Below, in pieces: positions 28,405 to 36,396 of a stretch of DNA of 64,000 bases. Location of the stretch: NCBI GenBank assembly GCA_046293135.1, contig JBKBPR010000002.1, positions 310,001-374,000 of the forward strand, in the 5' to 3' direction. Origin of the DNA: UBA2638 sp046293135. Its GTDB lineage: Bacteria > Pseudomonadota > Alphaproteobacteria > Micavibrionales > Micavibrionaceae. Each line of letters opens with the position of its first letter. The first letter of the stretch is position 1. The position numbers were made by a program, and so were the translations under genes. The notes below the pieces were generated by a model, which saw only the letters and a list, made by a program, of their open reading frames with translations, had not been told where the DNA came from and did no database searches.

Positions 28405-29565
28405 CTACTGTGTTTCTTCCCATTGCGACGGGTTAACAGCCGCGCCCTCACCGATACGCTGATAGCCCTGCACAATCACGCTATCGCCCGCGTTGATCCC
28501 CTCATCGACAACCCATTGATTGCCATGGGCAAAGGCGGCATGAATCGGGCGCTTTTGCGCCTTGTTATCCGCATCGACAACCCAGACATGGAGCGAACCG
28601 TCAGGATTGCGGATAGTAGCGCGTTGCGGCACAAGCAATACCTCTTCCTCACCAAGCTCTAACGTTGCGCGCACGAACAATCCCGGCAGCAAAAAGCTCT
28701 CAGGATTGGGAACAAGCGCGCGCAGGGCAATCGAACCCGTTGTTTCATCAACCGTCACTTCGGAAAATTTCAAAGCGCCTTTGCGCGGATAGGGCGCGGT
28801 ATCGCCGTTTTCCATGGCGATCTCAACGGGAATTTCTATGTGAACCCCGCTCAACCGCTCACGCAAACGCGCCATCTCATTGCCTGATTGCTGCATATCG
28901 ACAAAAACCGGGTCAAGCTGCGTAATCACTGCCAAATGATGGGCTTGGTTGGCCGTAACCAGCGCCCCTTCGGTCACCAATGATTTTCCGATCCGCCCGT
29001 CAATCGGGGCATAGACCTTGGTGAAATCAAGGTTAACCTGCGCCACATCAACGGCGGCTTGCGCCACGGCAATACCTGCCTGCGCCTGATCCAGCGCAGC
29101 TTTGGCATCGTCATATTCCTGCTGGCTTACGGCCTTGATTTTGACCAGCTCGGCATAGCGCGCCACTCGCGCCTCAACAGCCTTTAAATTGGCTTCTGCG
29201 CTTTTCAGGTCAGCTAGAGCGCTATTGAGCGCGGCAGCGAAGCGGGCATCATCAATTTGATAAAGCTGGTCGCCTTTTTTAACTTCTGCGCCCTCTTCAA
29301 ACAGGCGCTCGGTGATAATACCATCGACTTGCGGGCGAATTTGCGCCTGACGGAACGGGCTTACCCGTCCGGGCAGCGCATGGGTCAGGGAAATCGTTTT
29401 CGGCTCGATCGTCATTACCGCAACAGGGGCGGCAGGCGCAGCGCTTTCACCATCGCTCGGCGCGGCGGCCACAGCCTCATTTTTCCCTTTTTGAAAATAT
29501 ATGGTCGCTCCGGCCACAGCCAAACCCGCCACTATCATTGCCCCCAGAATGAATCGTCTGACCAT
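28405..29565 (-). CDS. RND efflux periplasmic adaptor (membrane fusion protein)
   Basis: A 386-residue HlyD/AcrA-type adaptor that couples the permease to the outer-membrane channel. A single N-terminal membrane segment (about 5-23) lacks a lipobox cysteine, so it is anchored by the uncleaved helix rather than lipid. The biotinyl-lipoyl halves (QIRPQVDGIITERLFEEG and VYAPIDGRIGKSLV) flank an Ala-rich alpha-hairpin (about 105-170), and beta-barrel and membrane-proximal domains follow. It is the first gene of the operon. Substrate range cannot be inferred. Confidence 0.92.
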   Translation of the reverse strand: MVRRFILGAMIVAGLAVAGATIYFQKGKNEAVAAAPSDGESAAPAAPVAVMTIEPKTISLTHALPGRVSPFRQAQIRPQVDGIITERLFEEGAEVKKGDQLYQIDDARFAAALNSALADLKSAEANLKAVEARVARYAELVKIKAVSQQEYDDAKAALDQAQAGIAVAQAAVDVAQVNLDFTKVYAPIDGRIGKSLVTEGALVTANQAHHLAVITQLDPVFVDMQQSGNEMARLRERLSGVHIEIPVEIAMENGDTAPYPRKGALKFSEVTVDETTGSIALRALVPNPESFLLPGLFVRATLELGEEEVLLVPQRATIRNPDGSLHVWVVDADNKAQKRPIHAAFAHGNQWVVDEGINAGDSVIVQGYQRIGEGAAVNPSQWEETQ

Positions 29566-29760
29566 GTGTACTCCAATATTTTGGTATCTATTTCGATATT
29601 TTGTTCAATGCACAAAACTTAGGGCAAGGCGCGAAAAAGTCAAATATTTTATTTTTTTCATATACACAAAAACCGCAGAAAACCTAGTGTTTTGTCAAGT
29701 GAATTGACTTTTTTTTTATGGAATAAAGGCCGCATAATTTAAACACAAGGACACTCAAAT

Positions 29761-30231
29761 ATGAGCACATTACGTATGACTTTGGCCGCTGGATTGACCG
29801 CACTGTCTACTGTTTTCGCACCCTTGGGCGCGCAGGCTCAGGAAACCACCCCAACCAACGCCGCAGCAGGTATTCCGGCAGAGCGACAAGTCGTGACCGC
29901 GGAAGAAGCTCTGGAGCTTTCCCGCCCGTCTTGTGACACCTGCCCTGGCCGTGTTGTGTTGCATGTTGGTGAGGGGTATAGAGAGAGAACCTTGAGAGGC
30001 GATGTTCAATGGCTATTACAAAACGATATAGAGCCTGTAGTTGTTTACGGCTATCAAAATCAAGGCGTCGCGGCATATGTATCTGGTAATAGAGTATCTG
30101 ATGCCACAGGAAGACCCGTTTCATTCGATGGGGCAGGAATGGCTCAGTTTTTAGCCGATGTTATACATAGATCGCAAGAAGGTACTATTAATATAGCTAG
30201 AAACAATAACAACACTGAGCCATCTTTATAA
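29761..30231 (+). CDS. Small exported protein, copy A (conserved head, variable tail)
   Basis: A 156-residue protein with a Sec signal peptide (cleavage after AQA near residue 26). A conserved head contains SCDTCPGRVVLHVGEG with a CxxC pair, and a variable C-terminal half from about residue 70 ends in NNNNTEPSL. The head is almost identical to copy B 1.34 kb downstream; the tail shares only a minority of residues, though both keep the YVSGN and EPSL landmarks. A CATAAT -10-like box (29733-29738) and AAGGA ribosome-binding site precede it in a leader shared with copy B. I do not recognise the family. Periplasmic or secreted location is inferred from the signal peptide. Confidence 0.75.
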   Translation: MSTLRMTLAAGLTALSTVFAPLGAQAQETTPTNAAAGIPAERQVVTAEEALELSRPSCDTCPGRVVLHVGEGYRERTLRGDVQWLLQNDIEPVVVYGYQNQGVAAYVSGNRVSDATGRPVSFDGAGMAQFLADVIHRSQEGTINIARNNNNTEPSL

Positions 30232-30291
30232 AAATTAATAATTTAAGCCACTATGTTTATTAATGGCACTTTGCTCGTGCGTTATTTCGGC

Positions 30292-30954
30292 TTAATTGCC
30301 CCTACGTTGCGCTTCCAATTGTTCCGCAATCAAATCCCAATCGTCTGTAGTCATTTCACTGGCGCTCAATCCAGAAGCCTCTCTGGCTCTCTCTAAGACA
30401 GGATTTATAAACCGTCCTGCCTCATCCCTTGCAAATTCAGGGCTATCAAAAACACTGACATCATCTGTATCAAGCCCTTGATCTATTCTATTTATAAGCG
30501 TGCCAATATTTTCTCGCTCGAGTTCCAATTCTTCCAATCTTGATAATCCGGCTTCTTCGCCAGCATCCAATCTATCCAAAACAACTGATGTTGGTGTGTT
30601 TACAATTTCATCTGCACTCATGCCCGTTAACGGTCTGGCAGCGTCCGCCATGTCGCGATGATCTTGATTGCTTGCATCATATTCTCCGCTGATAACCAAA
30701 TCGCGCACCTTACGAAGATTTTCCAATTGCCAATCCAGCTCAGCAATTTTCCGCATCAGCGCTCTATCCATCTCCTCCAACGCCTGACGGAAGCGCTGCA
30801 TTTGCTGCTGCATCATAATTTGCGCGTGCAGCCTTGCATCCATGGCTTTTTGCTTGTTTTCGGGGCTGGCCTCGCTGCCGAATAGCGCCCGCAGACGGTT
30901 ATTCACAAAGGATAGCGAAGAATTGCCCTCACCCGACATATAGCCGGCTTGCAA
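30292..30954 (-). pseudogene. Coiled-coil protein, copy A, 5'-truncated
   Basis: A truncated paralogue of the 280-residue protein of unit B. Its frame is cut at the repeat junction: upstream of the shared REGEILLQAGYMSGEG the frame reaches a TGA within four codons, so the first 40 or so residues and the original promoter are lost. The remaining 220 residues keep the Gln/Met-rich helix (QIMMQQQMQRFRQALEEMD), which is nearly identical to copy B, and a diverged second half. A TTG after a GGTGAG ribosome-binding-like sequence could still initiate translation, so a shortened product is possible. It lies convergent with the small exported-protein gene. Confidence 0.65.
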
Positions 30955-31006
30955 TAAAATCTCACCTTCACGGGATTGTTTTCAGACTTTAAAGCTCGGG
31001 CAAGGC

Positions 31007-32314
31007 GCAGAAAACCTAGTGTTTTGTCAAGTGAATTGACTTTTTTTATTTTTTATGGAATAAAGGCCGTATAATTTAAACACAAGGACACTCAAATATG
31101 AGCACATTACGTATGACTTTGGCCGTCGGATTGACCGCGCTGTCTACTGTTTTCGCACCCTTAGGCGCGCAGGCTCAGGAAACCACCCCAACCAACGCCG
31201 CAGCAGGTATTCCGGCAGAGCGACAAGTCGTGACCGCGGAAGAAGCTCTGGAGCTTTCCCGCCCGTCTTGTGACACCTGCCCTGGCCGTGTTGTGTTGCA
31301 TGTTGGGGAGGGCTTTAGAGAAAGAACATTAAGATCAGGATTAAGTGTTTTAAGCGAAAACAATATATCACCAATATTGGTCTATGGAAATCCAGAGCCT
31401 CGAATAGTTGAAGTGTATGTTTCAGGCAATGTCCTACTAAACGAAGATGGACAAAGAGAAAGGGATTTTAGTATTTTAATCGCCAGTGTAATTAATGCTA
31501 GAAGATCTAATATTTTGATTTTTGCAAATAGCGATAATCAAAATTCTGAGCCTAGTTTAACTAATTAATAAAAGTTTAAGAGCTAGTTTACCGGCGAGTA
31601 ATTTGGTGTTTGGTGGATCTCAGTATCAACATTAATTTGTCTTTTTTCTAATTCTTCCGCAATTAAATCCCAATCTTCAAGTGTCATGTCCTGCGGATTA
31701 ACGCCCGCAGCCTCGGCTGCATTTTGTAATACAGAGCTTACAAACCGTCCTTCACCATCTCTTGCAAATTCTTCGCTATCAAAAATATCCATTTCGCCTG
31801 TATCAAGACCGCTATCTATACGGGTTATGATCGCGCCAATACTTTCGCGCTCATGATGCAGTTCTTCTAATCTTAATAATCCCGCTTCTTCAGCCGCATC
31901 GAACACTTCAATAATTTCAGTTGGCGACATAACCGCGATCTCATCAGCAGTTTTACCTGTAATTGGCCTTGCGGCTTCTGCCATTGCGCGGTGATCTGAA
32001 TTGGTTGCATCAAACTCTCCATTGAGCACCAATTCCCGTACTTGACGCAAATTATAAATTTGATTTTCCAGCTCGGCAATTTTCCACATCAGCGCTCTAT
32101 CCATCTCTTCCAACGCTTGACGGAAGCGCTGCATTTGCTGCTGCATCATAATTTGCGCGTACAGCCTTGCATCCATAGCTTTTTGCTTGTTTTCGGGGCT
32201 GGCCTCGCTGCCGAATAGCGCCCGCAGACGGTTATTCACAAAGGATAGAGAAGAATTGCCCTCACCTGACATATAGCCGGCTTGCAATAAAATCTCACCT
32301 TCACGGGATTGTTT
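31007..32314. repeat. Tandem repeat unit B (mosaic, about 1.3 kb)
   Basis: Second direct repeat, 25 bp after unit A. It contains the complete gene pair; the right-hand gene continues past the repeat end to its own start at 32425. Conserved ends correspond to 31007-31301 and 32070-32314, and the diverged core to about 31302-32069. Just left of the unit, GGGCAAGGCGC matches 29622-29632 in front of unit A. A 44-bp segment is missing between that match and the rest of the unit, with CGC at both deletion ends, which fixes the direction of the duplication and later deletion. Confidence 0.9.
31098..31568 (+). CDS. Small exported protein, copy B (conserved head, variable tail)
   Basis: A 156-residue paralogue of the copy A protein with the same Sec signal peptide and SCDTCPGRVVLHVGEG segment, differing in the head by only a few codons. 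From about residue 70 the sequence diverges but follows the same plan: an IxPILVYG strand, VEVYVSGN, a hydrophobic helix and a C-terminal NSEPSLTN. Its -10 element is a perfect TATAAT (31070-31075), better than in copy A, so it may be expressed more strongly. No known family recognised. Confidence 0.75.
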   Translation: MSTLRMTLAVGLTALSTVFAPLGAQAQETTPTNAAAGIPAERQVVTAEEALELSRPSCDTCPGRVVLHVGEGFRERTLRSGLSVLSENNISPILVYGNPEPRIVEVYVSGNVLLNEDGQRERDFSILIASVINARRSNILIFANSDNQNSEPSLTN

Positions 32315-32425
32315 GGCTGAAGAGCCTGAAAACGCATTACCGTCCAGAGGCTCGTCCCTCTCGGCATCGTTTTCAGGCTGCTCATTCGTTCTGTTCGCAA
32401 AATTTGCGAATGCTTGTTTTAACAT
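31583..32425 (-). CDS. Coiled-coil-rich protein of unknown function, copy B (full length)
   Basis: A 280-residue acidic, charged protein without signal peptide or membrane segment, probably cytoplasmic. The N-terminal 45 residues (absent from copy A) are polar and probably unstructured. A Met/Gln-rich helix at about 85-110 and a long Glu/Leu-rich region to about 190 should form coiled coil. The tail holds the landmark MTLEDWDLIAEEL. It is convergent with the exported-protein gene (15 bp apart) and divergent from the AAA+ ATPase across a 246-bp AT-rich gap. I do not recognise the family; pairing with the exported protein is conserved in both repeat units. Confidence 0.72.
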   Translation of the reverse strand: MLKQAFANFANRTNEQPENDAERDEPLDGNAFSGSSAKQSREGEILLQAGYMSGEGNSSLSFVNNRLRALFGSEASPENKQKAMDARLYAQIMMQQQMQRFRQALEEMDRALMWKIAELENQIYNLRQVRELVLNGEFDATNSDHRAMAEAARPITGKTADEIAVMSPTEIIEVFDAAEEAGLLRLEELHHERESIGAIITRIDSGLDTGEMDIFDSEEFARDGEGRFVSSVLQNAAEAAGVNPQDMTLEDWDLIAEELEKRQINVDTEIHQTPNYSPVN

Positions 32426-32553
32426 CTTTTACCCCACACACAAATGTAGGATATAAGAAAAAAATAAAAATATTATGAAAAATATTTCAAATTTGATTTA
32501 AATTTATTTCAAATTTTTTATTTTTACTTTACGACTATTTTTCAGAATTTTAC

Positions 32554-32583
32554 TTGACATAGCACGATTATGTATCGTTAATA
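32554..32583 (+). promoter_or_regulatory. Sigma70-type promoter of the AAA+ ATPase gene
   Basis: A perfect -35 TTGACA (32554-32559) is followed after 17 bp by GTTAAT (or TTAATA one base on) as -10. It lies in a very AT-rich divergent gap about 90 bp before the ATPase start. A clear GGAGAGG ribosome-binding site sits ten bases before the ATG. The leader of roughly 80 nt leaves room for control, but no obvious operator or riboswitch fold was seen. Confidence 0.55.
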
Positions 32584-32671
32584 ATTGGCATATTCATAAT
32601 ATTTCAGCAATATAAAATCGTCTACTGAACATTATGAACAATAATAATAAAAACGGAGAGGTTTTATAACA

Positions 32672-34999
32672 ATGTCAATATCGTCAAACACTGCAAGTGA
32701 TCAGGTTTCCTCTATTCTCGATGGTGGAAATAATTATTACGATCTCAAGGCTTATCAGTATTTGCTAAACTTTATGAACGGTACGGATAAAAACTCACCG
32801 GCGGCCTATAATTTTTGCTATGGAATTGAACAATACGCAAAAGTTGAAGGATATCCAGTAGGCGTCAAGCAAAATACCAGAAAAGCGAAAAGCGAAGACA
32901 GTGAAAAAAAACGTCGTTACGAATACTCAAAAAAACCCGTCCGCGGCAAGGTCGAAGAGAGAGATTGGGATTTTTTAAAGCAATATTTTCAAACAAAAAT
33001 TGACGAAATTAACGGTGTTGATACAGATCCGCCTATCGTGGTTGAAAATTTTCTAAAGCTTGCAACTTATTTGGGATTTTCCGAACCTGAAAAAAAAGCG
33101 TTGGAATATTTAATTACGCATGGCTGTCATGATTATCTCGATGATATCGCTGGCGCTTTGTGCAGTAAAGATGAATCTGTTGGGCCTGTTATTGCGCGTA
33201 TGTGTCAAGATGAGCCGCATCACAAGCAATATTCACGCTTTGTCTCACCCAATGGAAAACTTATTCAATTCGGCCTAATGGATCGTGATCCAAATGAATA
33301 TTTTCCAAGACTAAGTGATGAAGTCGGCGAGGTATTGGCTCAGCCCAATCTTGAAAAAAGCGATATAATCGAAGCCTTCATAGGTACTCCAGCCAATTCG
33401 GATCTTGATATTGAAGATTTCGAATATATGGGGCAAGACGACATCGATCTTATCTGTAAGCTTATTCAAAATGCCGTTAAGGACAATACTCCCGGCGTTA
33501 ATATTCTTATTTACGGCCCCGCGGGAGGCGGCAAGACCGAGCTCAGTAAAGCCATCAGTAAGAAGCTAGGCATTTCAATGTACTCCATCGGTGAAGATGA
33601 GGGCAATACAGAAAGCCGTGAACTCACCAATTATGATGAGTTTGGGGATGCCACCAGCACACTGAAAACTGGTGGGCGTAAAACGACCAACCAAAAACGC
33701 TTATCCGATCTGGTGCGGGCGCAAAGCCTTTTGAAAGATGGCGGTAGCGCGTTTTTGCTGTTCGATGAAATTGAAGATTTGCTTTTGAAAGGCACGGATT
33801 CAGAAAAAGCGGCTGACACTGAAAGCAAAATCGTTATCAATCGGCTGCTTGAAAAAAATCCTGTGCCTGTGATTTGGAACGGAAACGACCCTGATAAATT
33901 TCATCAGGCTGTGCGGGATCGTTTCATATTCTCGCTTTATGTTGATCATCCCCCTGTTATGGTTCGTAAGAAAATATGGCAAAAACAAGCCAGTTTACAG
34001 GGCGTTGATTTAAGCGATGAAGATATATCGAGCTTGGCGCGTGAATATGATGCATCACCAAGAAAAATCACATTGGCGCTCAAGGCTGCCAAAAGCTCCG
34101 GTTTGGGTAAAAAGGGGATAGAAATGGTACTGCCCGCATCCGCTAAAATTACCTTGGGTAGTTCGGTTGCCATTAAGGATTACTCGACGACAAGTCGTTT
34201 CTACAATCCTGATTTTAGTAATATTCAAGCGCCTGAGCAGGATAATTTCTCATTGCGTGAAGTCCTGGAAAGAGCCAAAAATAAAAAATCATTGGCACTT
34301 TTGGCAAATGGGCCACAAGGCTCTGGCCTAAGATCTCTGGCGCGCCATGTTGCCGAAGATTTAAACATGAATATCTCAGAATACAGTATGGCTGGATTGA
34401 TTACCCAAGGGCCAATGGAGCCGGGCCCTGCACAAAAAATTATGCAGGCCTTCAACGGCGCAGCGGATATGAGGCGTGTTTTGGCCATTCATGATCTTGA
34501 GGTGCTTGCCGGCGCAGCGAGCGATGAAAAGAGCTGGGATCGCGAGTTAATGGATGTTTTGATTGGGGCGATCAGAGAGCATCAGCTTCCTCTCATACTC
34601 ACCAGCGGTGAAAAAGATACGAAATTTCCGTTTAAACTCAAAGCTGTCTTCTCAAATCAAATTCGTTTGAATGCAATGAGCGTTGCACAGCGGAGCGCAG
34701 CTTTTGAAACTTTCTTTGGCCAATCTGCTCCTAGTTTGATTGATAGGCTGGAAGGGATTGTACCTGCCGACTTTGCGAATGTTCGCAAAGATATTTTAAA
34801 AATGGATATGGATCAAATTCATAGTGGACATGTCTTAAAGTTGCTGGCTAGACAAATTGAAATGAGGCAGGAAAAGCAATCGCATTCTATGGGTTTCGGC
34901 ATACCTAAAAAAGGGACGAAAATAGATTTGCCTGAAATTCAAGGCAATATGACGCTTCCTGAATCTTCTATTTCTATCGGCGTTACAATTCCAAGATAG
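32672..34999 (+). CDS. Two-domain AAA+ ATPase (second domain degenerate)
   Basis: A 775-residue cytoplasmic ATPase. Residues 1-260 form a helical N-terminal region. The first AAA+ module has Walker A GPAGGGKT (282-289), Walker B FLLFDEIED (361-369), sensor-1 WNGND (402-406) and a likely arginine finger in RDRF (415-418). A second module (about 520-720) has GPQGSGLR (547-554) in place of a P-loop, lacking the essential Lys, and HDLE in place of the Walker B DE. It should therefore bind poorly or not hydrolyse ATP. The layout resembles large alphaproteobacterial AAA ATPases of unknown role. It faces the repeat locus and shares its AT-rich composition. Functional linkage to the repeat genes is inference. 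Confidence 0.8.
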   Translation: MSISSNTASDQVSSILDGGNNYYDLKAYQYLLNFMNGTDKNSPAAYNFCYGIEQYAKVEGYPVGVKQNTRKAKSEDSEKKRRYEYSKKPVRGKVEERDWDFLKQYFQTKIDEINGVDTDPPIVVENFLKLATYLGFSEPEKKALEYLITHGCHDYLDDIAGALCSKDESVGPVIARMCQDEPHHKQYSRFVSPNGKLIQFGLMDRDPNEYFPRLSDEVGEVLAQPNLEKSDIIEAFIGTPANSDLDIEDFEYMGQDDIDLICKLIQNAVKDNTPGVNILIYGPAGGGKTELSKAISKKLGISMYSIGEDEGNTESRELTNYDEFGDATSTLKTGGRKTTNQKRLSDLVRAQSLLKDGGSAFLLFDEIEDLLLKGTDSEKAADTESKIVINRLLEKNPVPVIWNGNDPDKFHQAVRDRFIFSLYVDHPPVMVRKKIWQKQASLQGVDLSDEDISSLAREYDASPRKITLALKAAKSSGLGKKGIEMVLPASAKITLGSSVAIKDYSTTSRFYNPDFSNIQAPEQDNFSLREVLERAKNKKSLALLANGPQGSGLRSLARHVAEDLNMNISEYSMAGLITQGPMEPGPAQKIMQAFNGAADMRRVLAIHDLEVLAGAASDEKSWDRELMDVLIGAIREHQLPLILTSGEKDTKFPFKLKAVFSNQIRLNAMSVAQRSAAFETFFGQSAPSLIDRLEGIVPADFANVRKDILKMDMDQIHSGHVLKLLARQIEMRQEKQSHSMGFGIPKKGTKIDLPEIQGNMTLPESSISIGVTIPR

Positions 35000-35013
35000 T
35001 AACTCAAAAATAG

Positions 35014-35622
35014 CTACAGAACGCCTTTGGTGCTGGGCAGGCTATCCGCCGCGCGGGGGTCAATCTCAACCGCCATGCGGATTGCCTTGGCCAGAGCCTT
35101 AAAAATACTCTCGGCGATGTGATGATTATTCGTGCCGCAGCGGTTTTCGATATGCAGCGTTAAGGCCGAAGCCTGCGCAAAGGCGTTGAAAAACTCCTGA
35201 AACAGCTCGGTATCCATCTCACCGATACGATCGGTGGTGAAATCCACATTCCAAACCAAAAAGGCGCGGCCTGAAAAATCAAGCGCAACGCTGGAGCGCG
35301 CTTCATCCATCACCAAATCAAAGTGCCCATAGCGGCGAATGCCGATTTTATCACCAATCGCGGCCTTGAGCGCCTGACCGAGCGCAATCCCCGTATCCTC
35401 GACGCTGTGATGCCCGTCAATATGCAGGTCGCCCTTACACAGGATGCTGATATCCATCAAGGAATGCTTGGCGAGCTGATCCAGCATATGATCGAAAAAC
35501 CCGATCCCCGTTTTGATATCGGCCTTGCCCGACCCGTCCAGCGTAACCGCAACAGCGATATCGGTTTCCTTGGTCGAGCGTTTGATCGTGGCGCTGCGGG
35601 TTTGCGCGGTGTCTTTGGGCAT
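35014..35622 (-). CDS. hisB: Imidazoleglycerol-phosphate dehydratase
   Basis: A 202-residue single-function HisB that converts imidazole glycerol phosphate to imidazole acetol phosphate in histidine synthesis. Manganese-binding signatures HHSVEDTGIALGQAL and the distal GTNNHHIAE are intact, as is GIGFFDHML near the N terminus. The start at MPKDTAQTRS gives the normal family N terminus; the 44 extra codons upstream lack similarity and run toward the hslV promoter. There is no phosphatase domain. It is divergent from hslVU, a neighbourhood common in alphaproteobacteria. Confidence 0.93.
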   Translation of the reverse strand: MPKDTAQTRSATIKRSTKETDIAVAVTLDGSGKADIKTGIGFFDHMLDQLAKHSLMDISILCKGDLHIDGHHSVEDTGIALGQALKAAIGDKIGIRRYGHFDLVMDEARSSVALDFSGRAFLVWNVDFTTDRIGEMDTELFQEFFNAFAQASALTLHIENRCGTNNHHIAESIFKALAKAIRMAVEIDPRAADSLPSTKGVL

Positions 35623-35774
35623 AATCGTCAACTTTATGAATGAGAGGTCTAAGGGGGCTAATAAGGCAAAATCTGGATTAACCATAGCATAAGCAGCAAT
35701 AAAAGCACAAGAGCGCGTGCAGTCCTTCACCCCATCCAAACCCATGCGCCCCACATCCGTCCTTCCAGAGATGG

Positions 35775-35805
35775 CTTGACAAATGCGCGTTACGGGGCAT
35801 ATCTA
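35775..35805 (+). promoter_or_regulatory. Candidate heat-shock-like promoter for hslVU
   Basis: CTTGACA at 35775-35781 is followed about 16-18 bp later by GGCATATCTA. The pair resembles RpoH-type elements (CTTGA... and CCCCATnTA-like) as much as a sigma70 promoter with a weak -10. Because the -10 ends only about five bases before the hslV ATG, the transcript would start at or next to the initiation codon. No Shine-Dalgarno is present, which agrees with a leaderless message. Confidence 0.4.
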
Positions 35806-35809
35806 AAGC

Positions 35810-36376
35810 ATGACATATGCAGATCATTCCGATTACGCCAATGCCCAAAAATGGCGCGGCACAACGATTATCTCCGTCCGCAAGGGTGATGAGGTCGTGA
35901 TTGCCGGTGACGGGCAAGTTTCCATGGGCAATACCGTTTTGAAATCCAATGCCCGCAAGGTACGGCGTTTGGGACGTGATGGCACGATCATCGCCGGATT
36001 TGCGGGATCGACCGCTGATGCGTTTACCCTGTTCGAGCGCCTTGAGGCCAAGCTGGAAGCCCATCCGGGGCAGTTAACCCGCGCTTGCGTTGAGCTGGCC
36101 AAGGACTGGCGCACCGATCGCTATTTACGTCGCCTAGAGGCGCTCATGGCTGTGGCGGATAAGGAAACCTCCCTGATTTTGACGGGGAATGGTGATGTTG
36201 TAGAGCCGCAATACGGGCTAATCGGGATCGGATCGGGCGGAAATTACGCGCTCGCCGCCGGACGCGCTTTGCTCGATCAGGATTTGAGCGCCGAAGATAT
36301 CGCGCGGAAAGCCCTGAAAATTGCTGCCGATATTTGCGTTTACACGAATGAAAATATCATTGTTGAAAAGCTGTAA
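35810..36376 (+). CDS. hslV: ATP-dependent protease subunit HslV (ClpQ)
   Basis: A 188-residue N-terminal-threonine protease subunit. A 17-residue propeptide ends at WRG, exposing the catalytic Thr of TTIISVRKGDEVV after processing. The downstream GDGQVSMGNTVLK and IGSGGNYALAAGRAL segments are diagnostic. It assembles as a dodecamer with the HslU ATPase encoded 20 bp downstream to degrade misfolded and regulatory proteins in the cytosol. The start is the only suitable codon ahead of the propeptide and has no ribosome-binding site, pointing to leaderless initiation. Confidence 0.95.
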   Translation: MTYADHSDYANAQKWRGTTIISVRKGDEVVIAGDGQVSMGNTVLKSNARKVRRLGRDGTIIAGFAGSTADAFTLFERLEAKLEAHPGQLTRACVELAKDWRTDRYLRRLEALMAVADKETSLILTGNGDVVEPQYGLIGIGSGGNYALAAGRALLDQDLSAEDIARKALKIAADICVYTNENIIVEKL

Positions 36377-36396
36377 AACCAGCGAAAGGCAAAACA

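Larger units (their letters stand above)
29675..30981. repeat. Tandem repeat unit A (mosaic, about 1.3 kb)
   Basis: First of two direct repeats. Its left end begins with GCAGAAAACCTAGTG, the promoter/leader of the small exported protein, and its right end stops inside the coiled-coil gene at GGGATTGTTT. Against unit B, the first roughly 290 bp (29675-29964) and the last 245 bp (30737-30981) are 97-98% identical apart from a 5-bp indel in a T-run. The 770 bp between (29965-30736) match only as diverged homologues. Right of the unit the sequence jumps straight into the upstream region of unit B. Confidence 0.9.

Noticed and set aside
29704..29738. TTGACT as -35 for the small exported-protein genes
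   Set aside because: Spacing to the CATAAT/TATAAT box is 23 bp in copy A and longer in copy B, too long for sigma70; only the -10 box is kept as suggestive.
35623..35754. N-terminal extension of HisB (44 codons)
   Set aside because: It has no counterpart in HisB proteins and runs into the hslV promoter region; the internal Met gives the normal N terminus.
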